Positions 38,548 through 48,132 of a stretch of DNA of 64,000 bases are shown here, piece after piece. Position 1 is the stretch's first letter. The number at the start of each line of letters is the position of its first letter. This DNA is from Candidatus Rhodoblastus alkanivorans (GTDB lineage: Bacteria; Pseudomonadota; Alphaproteobacteria; Rhizobiales; Beijerinckiaceae). Under the pieces are notes generated by a model. It made no database searches, had not been told where the DNA came from, and worked only from the letters and a program-made list of their open reading frames with translations. The DNA is taken from positions 2,708,001 to 2,772,000 of the forward strand of contig NZ_JAIVFP010000001.1 of NCBI RefSeq assembly GCF_022760755.1, read 5' to 3'. Both the position numbers and the translations under genes were made by a program.

Positions 38548-38713
38548 GGAAAGATCCCAACCGATCACCTCGGTTCAGTTACGCACAGCGCTCTCCGAGG
38601 GATCACCATTTTCGCTGTCGAACTGTTTCGGCAAAAACCTTTCTCGATGGCGGCGCGTATCAACGGGTGTCAAATGCGCGATGTGGCGCGCGGATTACCG
38701 CTGGGAGAAGACG

Positions 38714-39265
38714 ATGACGCGAACGGTCCTGGGAATTCTTGCCGGCCTCCTTTGTTCGACGGCGGCCTGGGCGGCGATGCGGGTTGGCGACAAGGCGCCC
38801 GATTTCACCCTGCAGGCGGCCGTCGGCGGCAAGACTTTCACCTTCCACCTGGCCGAGGCTCTGAAGAAAGGCCCCGTCGTCTTGTATTTCTACCCGAAGT
38901 CCTTCACGGCCGGATGCACGATCGAGGCGCATGAATTCGCCGAGAACGCGGAAAACTTCGCCGCGACGGGCGCGAGTCTGATCGGGGTTTCGGCGGATGG
39001 GATCGAGACCCAGATCGCATTCTCCTCGAAGGAATGCCGCGACAAGTTCCCGGTCGGCGCGGACGCCGACGGCAAGGTCATCCGCGCCTATGACGCGCAG
39101 ATGTTCAAACTTGGCGCGATCGCCCCCTCGATGTCCAATCGCATCTCCTATGTCATCGCGCCCCACGGAAGGATCCTTTACGCCTACCAGGATTCGGAGC
39201 CACAAAAGCATATCGCCAACACGCTCGCCGCCGTCCAACAATGGCGCAAGGATCACCGCCCGTGA
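38714..39265 (+). CDS. Exported peroxiredoxin (thiol peroxidase, BCP/AhpC-TSA type)
   Basis: 183 residues. A signal peptide (MTRTVLGILAGLLCSTAAWA) precedes a peroxiredoxin domain starting MRVGDKAPDFTL. The peroxidatic cysteine is in YPKSFTAGCTIEAHEF, the usual TxxC arrangement. The mature enzyme should reduce peroxides in the periplasm, which is unusual since most BCP-type enzymes are cytoplasmic. The ATG at 38714 follows GGGAG with a six-base spacer. It is next to the RpoE cluster and could serve oxidative-stress defence; no RpoE site is evident. Confidence 0.9.
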   Translation: MTRTVLGILAGLLCSTAAWAAMRVGDKAPDFTLQAAVGGKTFTFHLAEALKKGPVVLYFYPKSFTAGCTIEAHEFAENAENFAATGASLIGVSADGIETQIAFSSKECRDKFPVGADADGKVIRAYDAQMFKLGAIAPSMSNRISYVIAPHGRILYAYQDSEPQKHIANTLAAVQQWRKDHRP

Positions 39266-39599
39266 ACGTCGTCACGCCTCAGGCGCGCCAACAACTTTCC
39301 TGCCCGGAGAATTATCTGATCTTCCCTGAAGGGGGTCCGCCGCCTCCTCCCGAAAACGAGGATTCGGGTTGGCGAGCGCGAGTCCCGGCAGTTCTAAGAA
39401 TTTCCTCAAAGAGCATCATAAAGGTCGTTCGCGCTCCGGCGCTGATCGTCGCCCTCATGTCAATTCCGGAAACCGGGCTGACCAACCGGGAATTTCCGGT
39501 GGTGGCGCGTCGCTGCCCGTGCTGGAGACGCCCTCGGACTTCAGCTTTCCGCCGCTTTCGGTCAAGCGCGAACGAGAACCAAGCGCCAGAATTCGACCG
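39266..39599. other. Intergenic region between converging genes
   Basis: 334 bases between the peroxiredoxin and the reverse-strand protease-like gene. I see no gene, no repeat and no clear terminator. Short frames here are shadows. Confidence 0.4.
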
Positions 39600-40229
39600 C
39601 TAAATTCGCACCGCCGCGAGATACATCATGTCGCCGCCCAAAAAGGCGGGGCGGCGCTCGGCCTTGGTCAGCCGGTGATAGGGCGAGCTGCCCGGCTGGT
39701 CGCTCGGGAGCCACGGATCGAGCGCGCCCATCGCGATGATGCGCGGCCCGCGCGGCGTCGGAATGAAATCCGCTTCGACGATCACCATGCAATGGTCCTT
39801 GTTGGCGTAAAGCAGCGGGCGCTTTTGCAGCAATTCGCTAACGATAAGGGCGTCGTTTATGGCGATAATGCCGCTTTCCTGGTCAAAGCTGGCCTCGATC
39901 CGCGGCCGGAAGGTCACGCCGTGGTCGTCTATCCAGGACTTGCTGAGGATCGTGGTGAGATCGCGGGTCTTGGGCGCCGGCGCGCAGGCGAGGTCGCTGT
40001 AGAGGAAATCGACCACTTTCCTCTGATCGGTGGGATGGCCGAGCGTGCCGAAGATCATCGAGCAGGACGCCGCCCAGCACCAGTCCGCGCATTGCTGCGC
40101 GACAAAAGTCGGGTGGGGGATGAAAGCGCGGCTCGGCGCTTCAGCGAAAGGTACGATCAGTTCTGCGCGGCTGGCCGAAGGGGCGAGAACAGCCGCGGAC
40201 GCCGCAAGAATGAATGACCGGCGGTTCAT
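39600..40229 (-). CDS. Exported papain-like cysteine protease
   Basis: 209 residues. A Tat- or Sec-type signal (MNRRSFILAASAAVLAPSAS) is followed by a papain-like domain: the active-site Gln and Cys in QQCADWCWAASCSMIF, and the catalytic His and Asn/Asp region in NKDHCMVIVEADF and ALDPWLP. This is the pattern of the C39/C70-like papain family. The ATG at 40229 follows GGAGG. The start MNRRSF, with a double arginine, suits the Tat route. The substrate is unknown. Confidence 0.87.
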   Translation of the reverse strand: MNRRSFILAASAAVLAPSASRAELIVPFAEAPSRAFIPHPTFVAQQCADWCWAASCSMIFGTLGHPTDQRKVVDFLYSDLACAPAPKTRDLTTILSKSWIDDHGVTFRPRIEASFDQESGIIAINDALIVSELLQKRPLLYANKDHCMVIVEADFIPTPRGPRIIAMGALDPWLPSDQPGSSPYHRLTKAERRPAFLGGDMMYLAAVRI

Positions 40230-40587
40230 CAAGACCTCCAATCCGTCCGCCGCGGCCGTCAAAACTTCCAAAATTCAAGCGAATCGCGGAAGAGTTCAAT
40301 TATTCTAGACCAACGGCGATTATTGCAAAGAAAGCTTCGGGGCCCTCCTGTTCGCCTCCCTTGCCGATTTTCTCGGCTGTTTGCTGCAAAGCAAAAACGG
40401 CGCCGAACCTGCCCAGATCGCAGCCAAGCTCATGAATCAGCAGATTCGAATATTAGACGATCAGGCGCCGCAGGCGTTTCGTCAACGCCGAACGGCGCGT
40501 CGTCTGGGGACGACGCGCCGACGCGACGGCGCCGTCCTGTCGAGCATGATTTTTCCGAAAACGGACTTCCACTTTCGGACTCATCTC
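40230..40587. other. Intergenic region upstream of the protease-like gene
   Basis: About 358 bases, no gene supported. It separates the protease promoter side from the end of the aminotransferase. An A/T-rich patch at about 40275-40340 may contain the protease promoter on the reverse strand. I see no repeat or terminator. Confidence 0.4.
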
Positions 40588-41760
40588 CTACCGCCGCAGG
40601 AAATCCTTCAGCCGTTTCAGCGCCTCGACCATGTGGCTCTCGGCGCCGGCATAGGACAGGCGCAGAGCGAGATGGCCGCGCAGCGGGTCGAAATCGACGC
40701 CCGGCGTCGCCGCAACCCCGGCGCGATGCAAAAGGTCGCGGCAGAGCCGAGTAGAATCGTCGGTGAAGCGGCTGACGTCGGCGTAAATGTAGAAAGCGCC
40801 GTCGGCCGGAGCGAGTTGGTCGAGGCCGAGCGCCGGCAGGCCGTCGAGTAGAATATCGCGGTTGCGGCGATAGCCCTCCTTTACTGCCTCAAGCTCCTCG
40901 GTCGCGTCGAAGGCGGCCTGCGCCGCGATCTGCGACAGGGTCGGCGCGGAAATGGCGAGCGATTGCTGCAACCGCTCGACAACGCGCGGCAGTTCGGGCG
41001 GCAGCACCAGCCAGCCGACCCGCCAGCCGGTCATGCAATAATATTTCGAGAAGGAATTGACGATGACGGCGCGGTCGGAAAAAGCCAGCGCCGTCTGCGC
41101 CGGGCGGTCATAGGTCAGGCGGTGGTAAATCTCGTCCGAAATGAAAACAATTCCGCGCCGCTCGCACAATTCGGCGATTTCCCTCAACGATTCAGCGCCT
41201 TGCATCGCGCCGCTCGGATTGGCCGGGCTCATCAGCAGCAGGCCGTCGAGTTGACGAGCGTCATGGGCCTTCTCGACGGCCGCCGCGCTGACCGCGAAAC
41301 CATTGGAGGAATCGACCGGCAGATCGACCGCCTCCAGCCCCAGCGTCCGGAAAATATTGCGATAGGGCGGATAGCCCGGGTTCTGGATGGCGATGCGGGC
41401 GCCAGGATCGAACAAAGCGAGAAAGGCCATGACGAAGCCGCCCGACGAGCCGGTCGTCACCGCCACCCGGCCCGGATCGACCTCCACGCCATATGCGTCG
41501 CAATAATGGCGCGCGATGCGCTCGCGCAAAGTGCTCAGCCCGAGCGCGTCGGTATAGCCGACCGGCTGGCCCCCGAGCGCCGCGATCGCCGCCTCGCGGA
41601 CGCGGCGCGGCGGCGGCGCGAAGGGTTCGCCCACCTCCATATGGATGATGTCGGCTCCGGCCTGCGCCCGCAGCGTCGCCTCGCGCTTGACGTCCATCGC
41701 GATGAAAGGCGCGATCGCCGCCCGCCGCGCGGGACGAAGAATTTGCGCAGTCTGATCCAT
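40588..41760 (-). CDS. Class I/II pyridoxal-phosphate aminotransferase
   Basis: 390-residue PLP-dependent aminotransferase of the aspartate/aromatic group. Visible features: HMEVGEPFAPPPRRVREAA, the cofactor-phosphate segment TTGSSGGFVMAFLALFDPG, the NPSG motif (MSPANPSGAMQGA), the PLP lysine in IVNSFSKYYCMTGWRVGW, and the C-terminal LRLSYAGAE with the carboxylate-binding arginine. Substrate specificity cannot be told from sequence. It is divergent from the DsbA-like gene at 41849. Confidence 0.92.
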   Translation of the reverse strand: MDQTAQILRPARRAAIAPFIAMDVKREATLRAQAGADIIHMEVGEPFAPPPRRVREAAIAALGGQPVGYTDALGLSTLRERIARHYCDAYGVEVDPGRVAVTTGSSGGFVMAFLALFDPGARIAIQNPGYPPYRNIFRTLGLEAVDLPVDSSNGFAVSAAAVEKAHDARQLDGLLLMSPANPSGAMQGAESLREIAELCERRGIVFISDEIYHRLTYDRPAQTALAFSDRAVIVNSFSKYYCMTGWRVGWLVLPPELPRVVERLQQSLAISAPTLSQIAAQAAFDATEELEAVKEGYRRNRDILLDGLPALGLDQLAPADGAFYIYADVSRFTDDSTRLCRDLLHRAGVAATPGVDFDPLRGHLALRLSYAGAESHMVEALKRLKDFLRR

Positions 41761-41848
41761 GACATTTTCCGGAAAATCGAGCGCCGTAATTCGACCGAAC
41801 GGCGAAAATAGTGCTAAGCAGGGTTAGATTTTTCGGCCGGAGTTGTCC

Positions 41849-42616
41849 ATGTCCTTCCCCTCCCGCAAGGCGATTTTCGCCGCGTTCCTGTCCTTGAGCG
41901 CCTTCGCCCTCCCCGCGCGCGCCGGCGAATTCACCGCCGCGCAGAAATCCGAGATCGAATCGATCGTCCACTCCTATCTGCTCGACCATCCCGAAGTTCT
42001 GCGCGACGTCGCGAACGCGCTGGAAAAGAAACAGCAGCAGGAGGAAACCGCCCTTCGTCATCAGGCGATCGAACAGAACAAGGATGCCCTCTTCCACTCG
42101 TCCTTCGACGGCGTGGTCGGCAATCCGAACGGCAAGGTCACCCTGGTCGAATTCTTCGACTATAATTGCGGCTATTGCAAAAGAGCTTTGGGCGATCTCG
42201 AAAACCTGATCAAGGCCGAGCCCGACCTGCGCGTCGTTCTCGCCGATTTCCCAGTGCTCGGGCCGGATTCGGTCGAAGCGTCGCGGGTCGCCGCCGCCGT
42301 GCGCAAGCAGATTTCCGGCGCGAAATTCTTCGATTATCATCAGAAACTGCTGATGACCCGGGGCCACGTCGGGAAGGAACAGGCGCTTGCCGTGGCCCAG
42401 GGCATGGGCCTCGACATGGCCCGCGTCCAGAAGGACATGAAGGATCCTTCCGTCCACGCCGGCCTCGCGCAAACCATGAAGGTCGCCGACGCCCTCGGCC
42501 TCAACGGCACCCCATCCTATGTGATCGGCGATGAGGCCATCGTCGGCGCCGTGGGCTACGACCAATTGAAGTCCCGCGTCGATTCCATGGCCAAATGCGG
42601 CAAAACGACCTGCTGA
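41849..42616 (+). CDS. Periplasmic DsbA-family thiol-disulfide protein (ScsC-like)
   Basis: 255 residues with a signal peptide (KAIFAAFLSLSAFALPARA), an N-terminal helical extension (IESIVHSYLLDHPEVLRDVANALEK), then a thioredoxin fold with the active site CGYC in FFDYNCGYCKRALGDLE. A cis-proline segment is in LNGTPSYVIGDEAIVG. The N-terminal extension resembles the trimer-forming part of ScsC-type proteins, so disulfide isomerase or oxidase activity is likely. The ATG at 41849 follows GGAG. It is 22 bases upstream of the ABC-F gene. Confidence 0.92.
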   Translation: MSFPSRKAIFAAFLSLSAFALPARAGEFTAAQKSEIESIVHSYLLDHPEVLRDVANALEKKQQQEETALRHQAIEQNKDALFHSSFDGVVGNPNGKVTLVEFFDYNCGYCKRALGDLENLIKAEPDLRVVLADFPVLGPDSVEASRVAAAVRKQISGAKFFDYHQKLLMTRGHVGKEQALAVAQGMGLDMARVQKDMKDPSVHAGLAQTMKVADALGLNGTPSYVIGDEAIVGAVGYDQLKSRVDSMAKCGKTTC

Positions 42617-42638
42617 GCAGACCTTCTTCGACGCAACC

Positions 42639-44516
42639 ATGCTGACTGTCACCGATCTCACCTACCGGCTCGGACCGCGCCTGTTGTTCGACGCCGCCGG
42701 CCTGGCGCTGCCCGAGCGCGCCAAGGTCGGCTTCGTCGGCCGCAACGGCGCCGGCAAGACCACTTTGTTCCGGCTCATCTGCGGCGAGATCGCCGCCGAG
42801 AGCGGCGCGATCCAATTGCCGCGCGGCGCGCGCATCGGCCGGGTCGAGCAGGAGGCGCCGGGCGGCGACGGCAAGCTGATCGATTTCGTGCTCGCCGCCG
42901 ACATCGAGCGCAGCGCCCTGCTGGAAGAGGCCGAAACCGCGCAGGACCCGCATCGCATCGCTGAAATCCACATCCGCCTCGCCGATATCGAGGCCCACGC
43001 CGCCCCGGCCCGCGCCGCCACGATCCTTTCCGGTCTCGGCTTCGACGAAGACGCTCAGAATCGCGCGCTGAAAGAGTTTTCGGGCGGCTGGCGGATGCGC
43101 GTCGCGCTCGCCGCCGTGCTGTTCTCGCGGCCGGATCTGCTGCTGCTCGACGAGCCGACCAATTATCTCGACCTCGAAGGCACGCTCTGGCTGATCGATT
43201 ATCTCGGGTCCTATCCGGCGACGATCGTGGTCATCAGCCACGACCGCGATCTGCTCAACGAAGTCTGCGACCATATCGTCCATCTCGACCGCGCCAAATT
43301 GCAGCTCTATCGCGGCAATTACGATTCCTTCGCCCACCAGCGCGCCGAGGCGAAAATGCTGCAAGCCAAATTCCTCAAGAAACAGGAAGACCGCCGCGCC
43401 CATCTCCAGGCTTTCGTCGATCGCTTCCGCGCCAAGGCGACCAAGGCGCGCCAGGCCCAATCGCGCCTGAAAATGCTGGAGAAGATGGAGAGCGTCGAGG
43501 CGATGGTGGACGAGGACGTGCTGCCCTTCGTCTTTCCCTCGCCGGAAAAACCTTTGTCGCCGCCGATCATCGCCATGGAGAAGGTTGCGGTCGGCTATGG
43601 CGAGCGCATCGTCCTGTCGGGGCTCTCGTTGAGCCTTGCCAACGACGACCGCATCGGCCTGCTCGGCGCCAATGGCAACGGCAAATCGACCTTCGCCAAA
43701 CTGCTCGGCGGAAGGCTCGACCCGATGTCCGGGACCTTGAGCAAATCGCCCAAGCTCGAAGCCGCCTTTTTCGCCCAGCATCAGGTCGACGACCTCAATC
43801 TCAACGACACGCCCTTCATGGCCGTGCAGCGCCTGATGGCCGACGCGCCGGAAGCGAAAGTCCGCACCCGCGCCGCCCAGATCGGCTTTCCCAATGTGAA
43901 GGCCGACACCAGGGTCTCGCATCTGTCCGGCGGCGAAAAGGCCCGCCTGCTGATGGGTCTCGCCACTTTCAACGGCCCGCACCTGCTGATCCTCGACGAG
44001 CCGACAAATCACCTCGACATCGACAGCCGCGCCGCTCTGGCCGAGGCGATCAACGACTTTTCGGGCGCGGTGATCCTGATCTCGCACGACCAATATCTGC
44101 TCGAAGCCTGCGCCGACCGGCTGTGGCTGGTCGCTGAGGGCAAGGTGCGGACGTTCGACGGCGACATGGCGGACTATCGCAAATTCGTGCTCGATTCCGC
44201 GCGCAACAGCCGCAAGGACGGCGCGGAGAAAAAGCGCGAGGCGCCGACAGAGGGCCGCCGCGACGCCGCCAAAGCCCGCAGGGACGCCGCGCCGCTCGCC
44301 CGCAAGGTCAAGGCGGCGGAAGAGAAAATGACGAAATTCTCCGACCTCGTCGCCCGCGTCGATCTGATGCTCTCCGACCCCCGCGCCTTCGAACGCAACC
44401 CGGCCGAGGCCACAAAACTCTCCCAGCAACGCGCCGAACTGCAACGCGCCCTCACAGCGGCGGAGGAGGAATGGCTGGAGCTTTCCGCCGAGTTGGAGGC
44501 GTTCGCCGGCGGTTAA
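42639..44516 (+). CDS. ABC-F family ATPase
   Basis: 625 residues with two ABC ATPase domains and no membrane spans. First domain: Walker A GRNGAGKTTLF, signature EFSGGWRMRVALAAVLF, Walker B LLLLDEPTNYLDLEG. Second domain: GANGNGKSTFAK, LSGGEKARLLMGL, LILDEPTNHLDIDS. A linker rich in KKQEDRRAHLQAF and a C-terminal coiled-coil-like Lys/Arg/Glu-rich tail follow. ABC-F proteins act on the ribosome rather than in transport; this one looks like the Uup/YheS-type housekeeping group. It closely follows the DsbA-like gene. Confidence 0.93.
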   Translation: MLTVTDLTYRLGPRLLFDAAGLALPERAKVGFVGRNGAGKTTLFRLICGEIAAESGAIQLPRGARIGRVEQEAPGGDGKLIDFVLAADIERSALLEEAETAQDPHRIAEIHIRLADIEAHAAPARAATILSGLGFDEDAQNRALKEFSGGWRMRVALAAVLFSRPDLLLLDEPTNYLDLEGTLWLIDYLGSYPATIVVISHDRDLLNEVCDHIVHLDRAKLQLYRGNYDSFAHQRAEAKMLQAKFLKKQEDRRAHLQAFVDRFRAKATKARQAQSRLKMLEKMESVEAMVDEDVLPFVFPSPEKPLSPPIIAMEKVAVGYGERIVLSGLSLSLANDDRIGLLGANGNGKSTFAKLLGGRLDPMSGTLSKSPKLEAAFFAQHQVDDLNLNDTPFMAVQRLMADAPEAKVRTRAAQIGFPNVKADTRVSHLSGGEKARLLMGLATFNGPHLLILDEPTNHLDIDSRAALAEAINDFSGAVILISHDQYLLEACADRLWLVAEGKVRTFDGDMADYRKFVLDSARNSRKDGAEKKREAPTEGRRDAAKARRDAAPLARKVKAAEEKMTKFSDLVARVDLMLSDPRAFERNPAEATKLSQQRAELQRALTAAEEEWLELSAELEAFAGG

Positions 44517-44609
44517 GCAGAGCATTCCGGTAGGCAAATCTTAAGCGCGCTGACCTATGGTCTGCTCCGGAGCCCGGAACCTCCGGCGCCGGCGCGGAGC
44601 GCTCGAACC

Positions 44610-45884
44610 ATGTTGAAACTTGCGGCTGTGGACGAAGCCTGGCCCTCGGCCATCGACGTCTCCATTGTCATGCCCTGCCTCGACGAGGCGCTCAGCCTGC
44701 CGCATTGCATCGCCAACGCCCGCGAAGCTTTGGCGCAGATGCGCGACGGACTCGGGCTCTCCGGCGAGATCGTGATTTCCGACAATGGCAGCGAAGACGG
44801 CAGCCAGATGGTCGCCCGCGCGCTCGGCGCGACGGTGACCCATTGCCCGCGGCGCGGCTATGGGGCGGCGGTGATCCACGGCATGCGCTCCGCAAACGGC
44901 CGCTTCCTGGTCATGGGCGACGCCGACGGCTCCTATGATTTCCGCGACGCGGTGGCGATGGTGGAGCGTCTGGCGCAAGGCGCCGACCTCTGCATGGGCT
45001 CGCGCTTCAAGGCCGGCATCGCGCCCGGCGCCATGCCGTGGAAGAACCGTTATATCGGCAATCCGGTCCTCACCGGCGTGCTGAACCTGTTTTTCCACGC
45101 CGGCGTCAGCGACGCCCATTGTGGCCTGCGCGCGCTGACCAGGGATTGTTTCGAGCGCCTGGACCTCCGCGGCTCGGGCATGGAATTCGCCAGCGAAATG
45201 GTGGTCAAGGCGGCGCTCAAGGGCGAGAAGATCGCCGAGGCGCCGGCCAAACTGCTGCCCGACCTGCGCGACCGCCCGCCGCATCTGCGCCCCTGGCGCG
45301 ACGGCTGGCGCCATCTGCGCTATCTGTTCATGCTGAGCCCGGTCTGGGCTTTCGCGGTTCCGGCGCTGCTCGCGGCCGCCATGTCGCTCACGATCTGGGC
45401 CGCCGCCGGCCTCGCCTTCGCGCGCGGACGCTGGGAGGAATCGGCTTTCGGCAATTATTGGGTCGTCCTTGCCGGCGCCCTGCTCGGCCTGTCCCATATC
45501 GCGGCCTTGTTCGCCGCTTCCGCCCATATATACGGACGCCGCGCTGGCTTCCGGCGCGCAACGGGCCACGCCGACCGCATCGCCAAATGGACCAATCTCG
45601 AAACCATGCTGATCGGCGGAGGCGTGGTCGCCGCCGCCGGACTCGCCATCCTGACCCTGGTGTTCGGCTATTGGTCGCAGCATCATTTCCAGGCGATCGG
45701 CAGCGTCCTTCCCGCCGTGGTCGGCACGACCCTGATCGTGATCGGCGCGCAGAACGCCCTCGGCGGTATCCTGCTCGCCGTCGTCAACGGCCACGAAACC
45801 GAATTCGTCAAGGCCCCGCGCGAAAGCGCCCCCGTGGCGGCGCCCCAGCCGGCCCAGCCCGAGTCCCAGAGCCGCGTCGCCTGA
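44610..45884 (+). CDS. Family 2 glycosyltransferase with C-terminal membrane domain
   Basis: 424 residues. The GT-A fold appears as VSIVMPCLDEALSLPHCIANA, then ISDNGSEDGSQ, and the DXD site MGDADGSYDFRDA. The C-terminal 200 residues contain three or four hydrophobic helices. This matches dolichyl/polyprenyl-phosphate sugar transferases. It begins a five-gene forward set with a second glycosyltransferase, a methyltransferase and a GtrA protein, so the product may be a polyprenyl-phosphate sugar that is flipped by GtrA. Confidence 0.9.
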   Translation: MLKLAAVDEAWPSAIDVSIVMPCLDEALSLPHCIANAREALAQMRDGLGLSGEIVISDNGSEDGSQMVARALGATVTHCPRRGYGAAVIHGMRSANGRFLVMGDADGSYDFRDAVAMVERLAQGADLCMGSRFKAGIAPGAMPWKNRYIGNPVLTGVLNLFFHAGVSDAHCGLRALTRDCFERLDLRGSGMEFASEMVVKAALKGEKIAEAPAKLLPDLRDRPPHLRPWRDGWRHLRYLFMLSPVWAFAVPALLAAAMSLTIWAAAGLAFARGRWEESAFGNYWVVLAGALLGLSHIAALFAASAHIYGRRAGFRRATGHADRIAKWTNLETMLIGGGVVAAAGLAILTLVFGYWSQHHFQAIGSVLPAVVGTTLIVIGAQNALGGILLAVVNGHETEFVKAPRESAPVAAPQPAQPESQSRVA

Positions 45885-45929
45885 CGCCACGACCAAACAA
45901 GCAAGGGGGCCGGCTCGCCGGCGCAATCC

Positions 45930-46907
45930 ATGACTGGCCCATCAAGCGACGGCAAACCGCTCCTCTCCATCATCATGCCGGTCTTTCGCGGCGAGGAGTT
46001 GATCGGCGAAGCCCTCGAATCGGTCGCGACCGAGGTTCCGCCCGAGGCGCGCGGCAAGGTCGAAATCCTGGTCATCGATTCGAGCCCCGACGACGCGACC
46101 ATGAATGTCGTCCGCCGCTTCGAGGACCGGCTGAATCTGCGCCCCTATGATCGTCCCGATTTCCCCATGTGGCACGCCAAAACCAATTTCGCGGTTCAGG
46201 AAGCGCGCGCCGACCATTTGTGCTGGTTGCATCACGACGATCTCTGGCTGCCCGGACGGATGAAGGCGGTCGAATCCTGGATCGCCGCGGCGCCCGAAGC
46301 GCCGTTCCACTTCGCGCCGAGCGTGTTCGTCGATGCCGCCGGCACGGTTCTGGGCGAATGGAACTGCCCGATCGATGAAGAGGGCCCACAGCCGCGCGAA
46401 ACATTCCTGCGCGGCCTGCTGGTGCAGAATTACATCGCCGCCCCCGCCCCGGTGTTCCGCAAGGACGCCTGGCTACGCTGCGGCGGGCTGGACGAAACCC
46501 TGTGGTACACCGCCGACTGGGACATCTGGCTGAAACTCACGGCGCAGGGCGGCGCCCGTTTCCACAAGGAGGTCGCGACCGCCTTCCGCGTCCACGGCTC
46601 CTCGCTGACGGTGACCGGCAGCCGCGACATCGCTGATTTCGTCGATCAGATGCGGGTGGTGCTGGACCGTCACATCACCTTGCTGCCGGAAAACCGCCGC
46701 CGGGAGATCGCGCCGGTCTGCGCGGCGTCCATTCTGGTTAACGAGGCGGTCGCGCGCGCGTCGCGCGGCGACGCGAGCGCCCTGCTGCGCGCCACCGCCG
46801 CGACGATGAAGCTCGGCCCGCGCGGCGTCGCGACCTATTTGCGCCATTCCCGCCTCGGCGAGCGCGTCAGCGCCCGCGTCCGCGCCAAGATGAGAGGCGG
46901 CATGTGA
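45930..46907 (+). CDS. Family 2 glycosyltransferase
   Basis: 325 residues, no membrane spans. GT-A features: SIIMPVFRGEELIGEALESV, VLVIDSSPDDATM-like region, and a DXD-type acidic pair in WLHHDDLWLPGRMKAV, followed by DETLWYTADWDIWLKLT, a pattern of family 2 enzymes. It lies in the same orientation as the GT2-membrane protein 45 bases upstream, and overlaps the methyltransferase by 4 bases, so they are probably translated together. Confidence 0.9.
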   Translation: MTGPSSDGKPLLSIIMPVFRGEELIGEALESVATEVPPEARGKVEILVIDSSPDDATMNVVRRFEDRLNLRPYDRPDFPMWHAKTNFAVQEARADHLCWLHHDDLWLPGRMKAVESWIAAAPEAPFHFAPSVFVDAAGTVLGEWNCPIDEEGPQPRETFLRGLLVQNYIAAPAPVFRKDAWLRCGGLDETLWYTADWDIWLKLTAQGGARFHKEVATAFRVHGSSLTVTGSRDIADFVDQMRVVLDRHITLLPENRRREIAPVCAASILVNEAVARASRGDASALLRATAATMKLGPRGVATYLRHSRLGERVSARVRAKMRGGM

Positions 46908-47536
46908 TGGCGATCGGCGCGTTCCTGCGCCGCATTTGCGGCCCGTACGAGCATCGCGTCAGCGAAGCCTACCGTTCCATTTATGTCCATCTCGACGATT
47001 TCGTCGCCGGGATCAGGGAATCGCAGCCCGAGGCGCACCGCATTCTCGAGATCGGCTGCGGCGAAGGCGCAGTAACGGAACGGCTAGCGGCAGCCTATCC
47101 GCAAGCGGAGATTTTGGCGATTGACATCACCCCGCGCGTCGGCCGCCTTTATCGCGGTCCCGCCGGCAAGGTTTCCTTCGAGCAGGTCGCGGTGCAGGAC
47201 GTCGCGCGCAAGCGTCCTGGGCAGTTCGATCTCATCGTGCTCGCCGATGTGCTTCACCACGCGCCGCCAAGCCTGCACGACGAATTGTTGGCTTCCGCCA
47301 AGGCCGCGCTGGCCGCCGGCGGTCTGTTCGTCTTCAAGGACGGGGAGCGCGACTTCACGCCGATTCACGGCATGTGCTACGCCTCCGACCGCTTGCTGAC
47401 CGGCGACCGGATCCGTTTCATGTCGGCGACGGAGATGCGCGAAAGGCTCGACTCGGTGTTTGGCGCGGCGGCGATCGAAGCTGTGGCGCGCGTCGCGCCC
47501 TGGAACAACAATCTCGCCTTCATGGTTCGCGGATGA
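46904..47536 (+). CDS. Class I SAM-dependent methyltransferase
   Basis: 210 residues with motif I HRILEIGCGEGAVTERLAAAYP, motif II acidic in EILAIDITPRVGR, and FDLIVLADVLHHAPPSL. It overlaps the glycosyltransferase (ATGATG) upstream and the GtrA gene downstream. The context suggests a sugar or lipid-carrier methylation step. The substrate is unknown. Confidence 0.88.
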   Translation: MMAIGAFLRRICGPYEHRVSEAYRSIYVHLDDFVAGIRESQPEAHRILEIGCGEGAVTERLAAAYPQAEILAIDITPRVGRLYRGPAGKVSFEQVAVQDVARKRPGQFDLIVLADVLHHAPPSLHDELLASAKAALAAGGLFVFKDGERDFTPIHGMCYASDRLLTGDRIRFMSATEMRERLDSVFGAAAIEAVARVAPWNNNLAFMVRG

Positions 47537-47997
47537 CGCGCGCGGGCAGATATGGCGCCCATATCGGCCGCTATTTGAGCGTCGGCGTCGTTTGCGCCGT
47601 GACGCATAACGCGATCATGATCGGCGGCGATTTCCTCCACGCCTCCTTTGCGCTCGACTTCGCTATTTCCTACCTTATCGTGACGCCGCTGGGTTACAGC
47701 CTCCACGTTCGCCACACGTTCAAAACCAGTCCGAACTGGCACGGCCTGTGGCGCTACGCCGGCGCAAATGCTGCGGGCGCGCAAATCTCCTTCATCCTGA
47801 CCGTCCTGTTCATTTCCGGCTTCGGACTCTCGGCGGCCATCGCGGCCCCTGTCGTGACCATCCTCCTGTTCTTCTGGAATTTTGCCGCGACCCATTGGGC
47901 GTTGCGCGCTATGCCACCTGGCGTGATTCAGCGTGCACGCGCGGCGGCACGGCGCGCCGGCGCGAGCTTCGTCGCAAATTGGTTGCGCGCGAACTGA
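47533..47997 (+). CDS. GtrA family protein (polyprenyl-phosphate sugar flippase-like)
   Basis: 154 residues and four hydrophobic segments: YLSVGVVCAVTHNAIMIGG, DFAISYLIVTPLGYSLH, ISFILTVLFISGFGLSA and VVTILLFFWNFAATHW. This is the size and layout of GtrA, a small membrane protein that moves polyprenyl-phosphate-linked sugars across the inner membrane. The ATG overlaps the methyltransferase stop by 4 bases. It is the last forward gene of the cluster. Confidence 0.85.
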   Translation: MTRAGRYGAHIGRYLSVGVVCAVTHNAIMIGGDFLHASFALDFAISYLIVTPLGYSLHVRHTFKTSPNWHGLWRYAGANAAGAQISFILTVLFISGFGLSAAIAAPVVTILLFFWNFAATHWALRAMPPGVIQRARAAARRAGASFVANWLRAN

Positions 47998-48132
47998 CGC
48001 ATCGGCATAATAACTCCTCTCCGACGAATGAGTAGGCGCCTGCATGGCGTTTGCAAGAACGGCTTTGCGCGCTGGTCCGTTTCGGCAGCGACCCGGCCGG
48101 AGCTGGACTCCGGCGTGCGTTTTGGGCCGCGG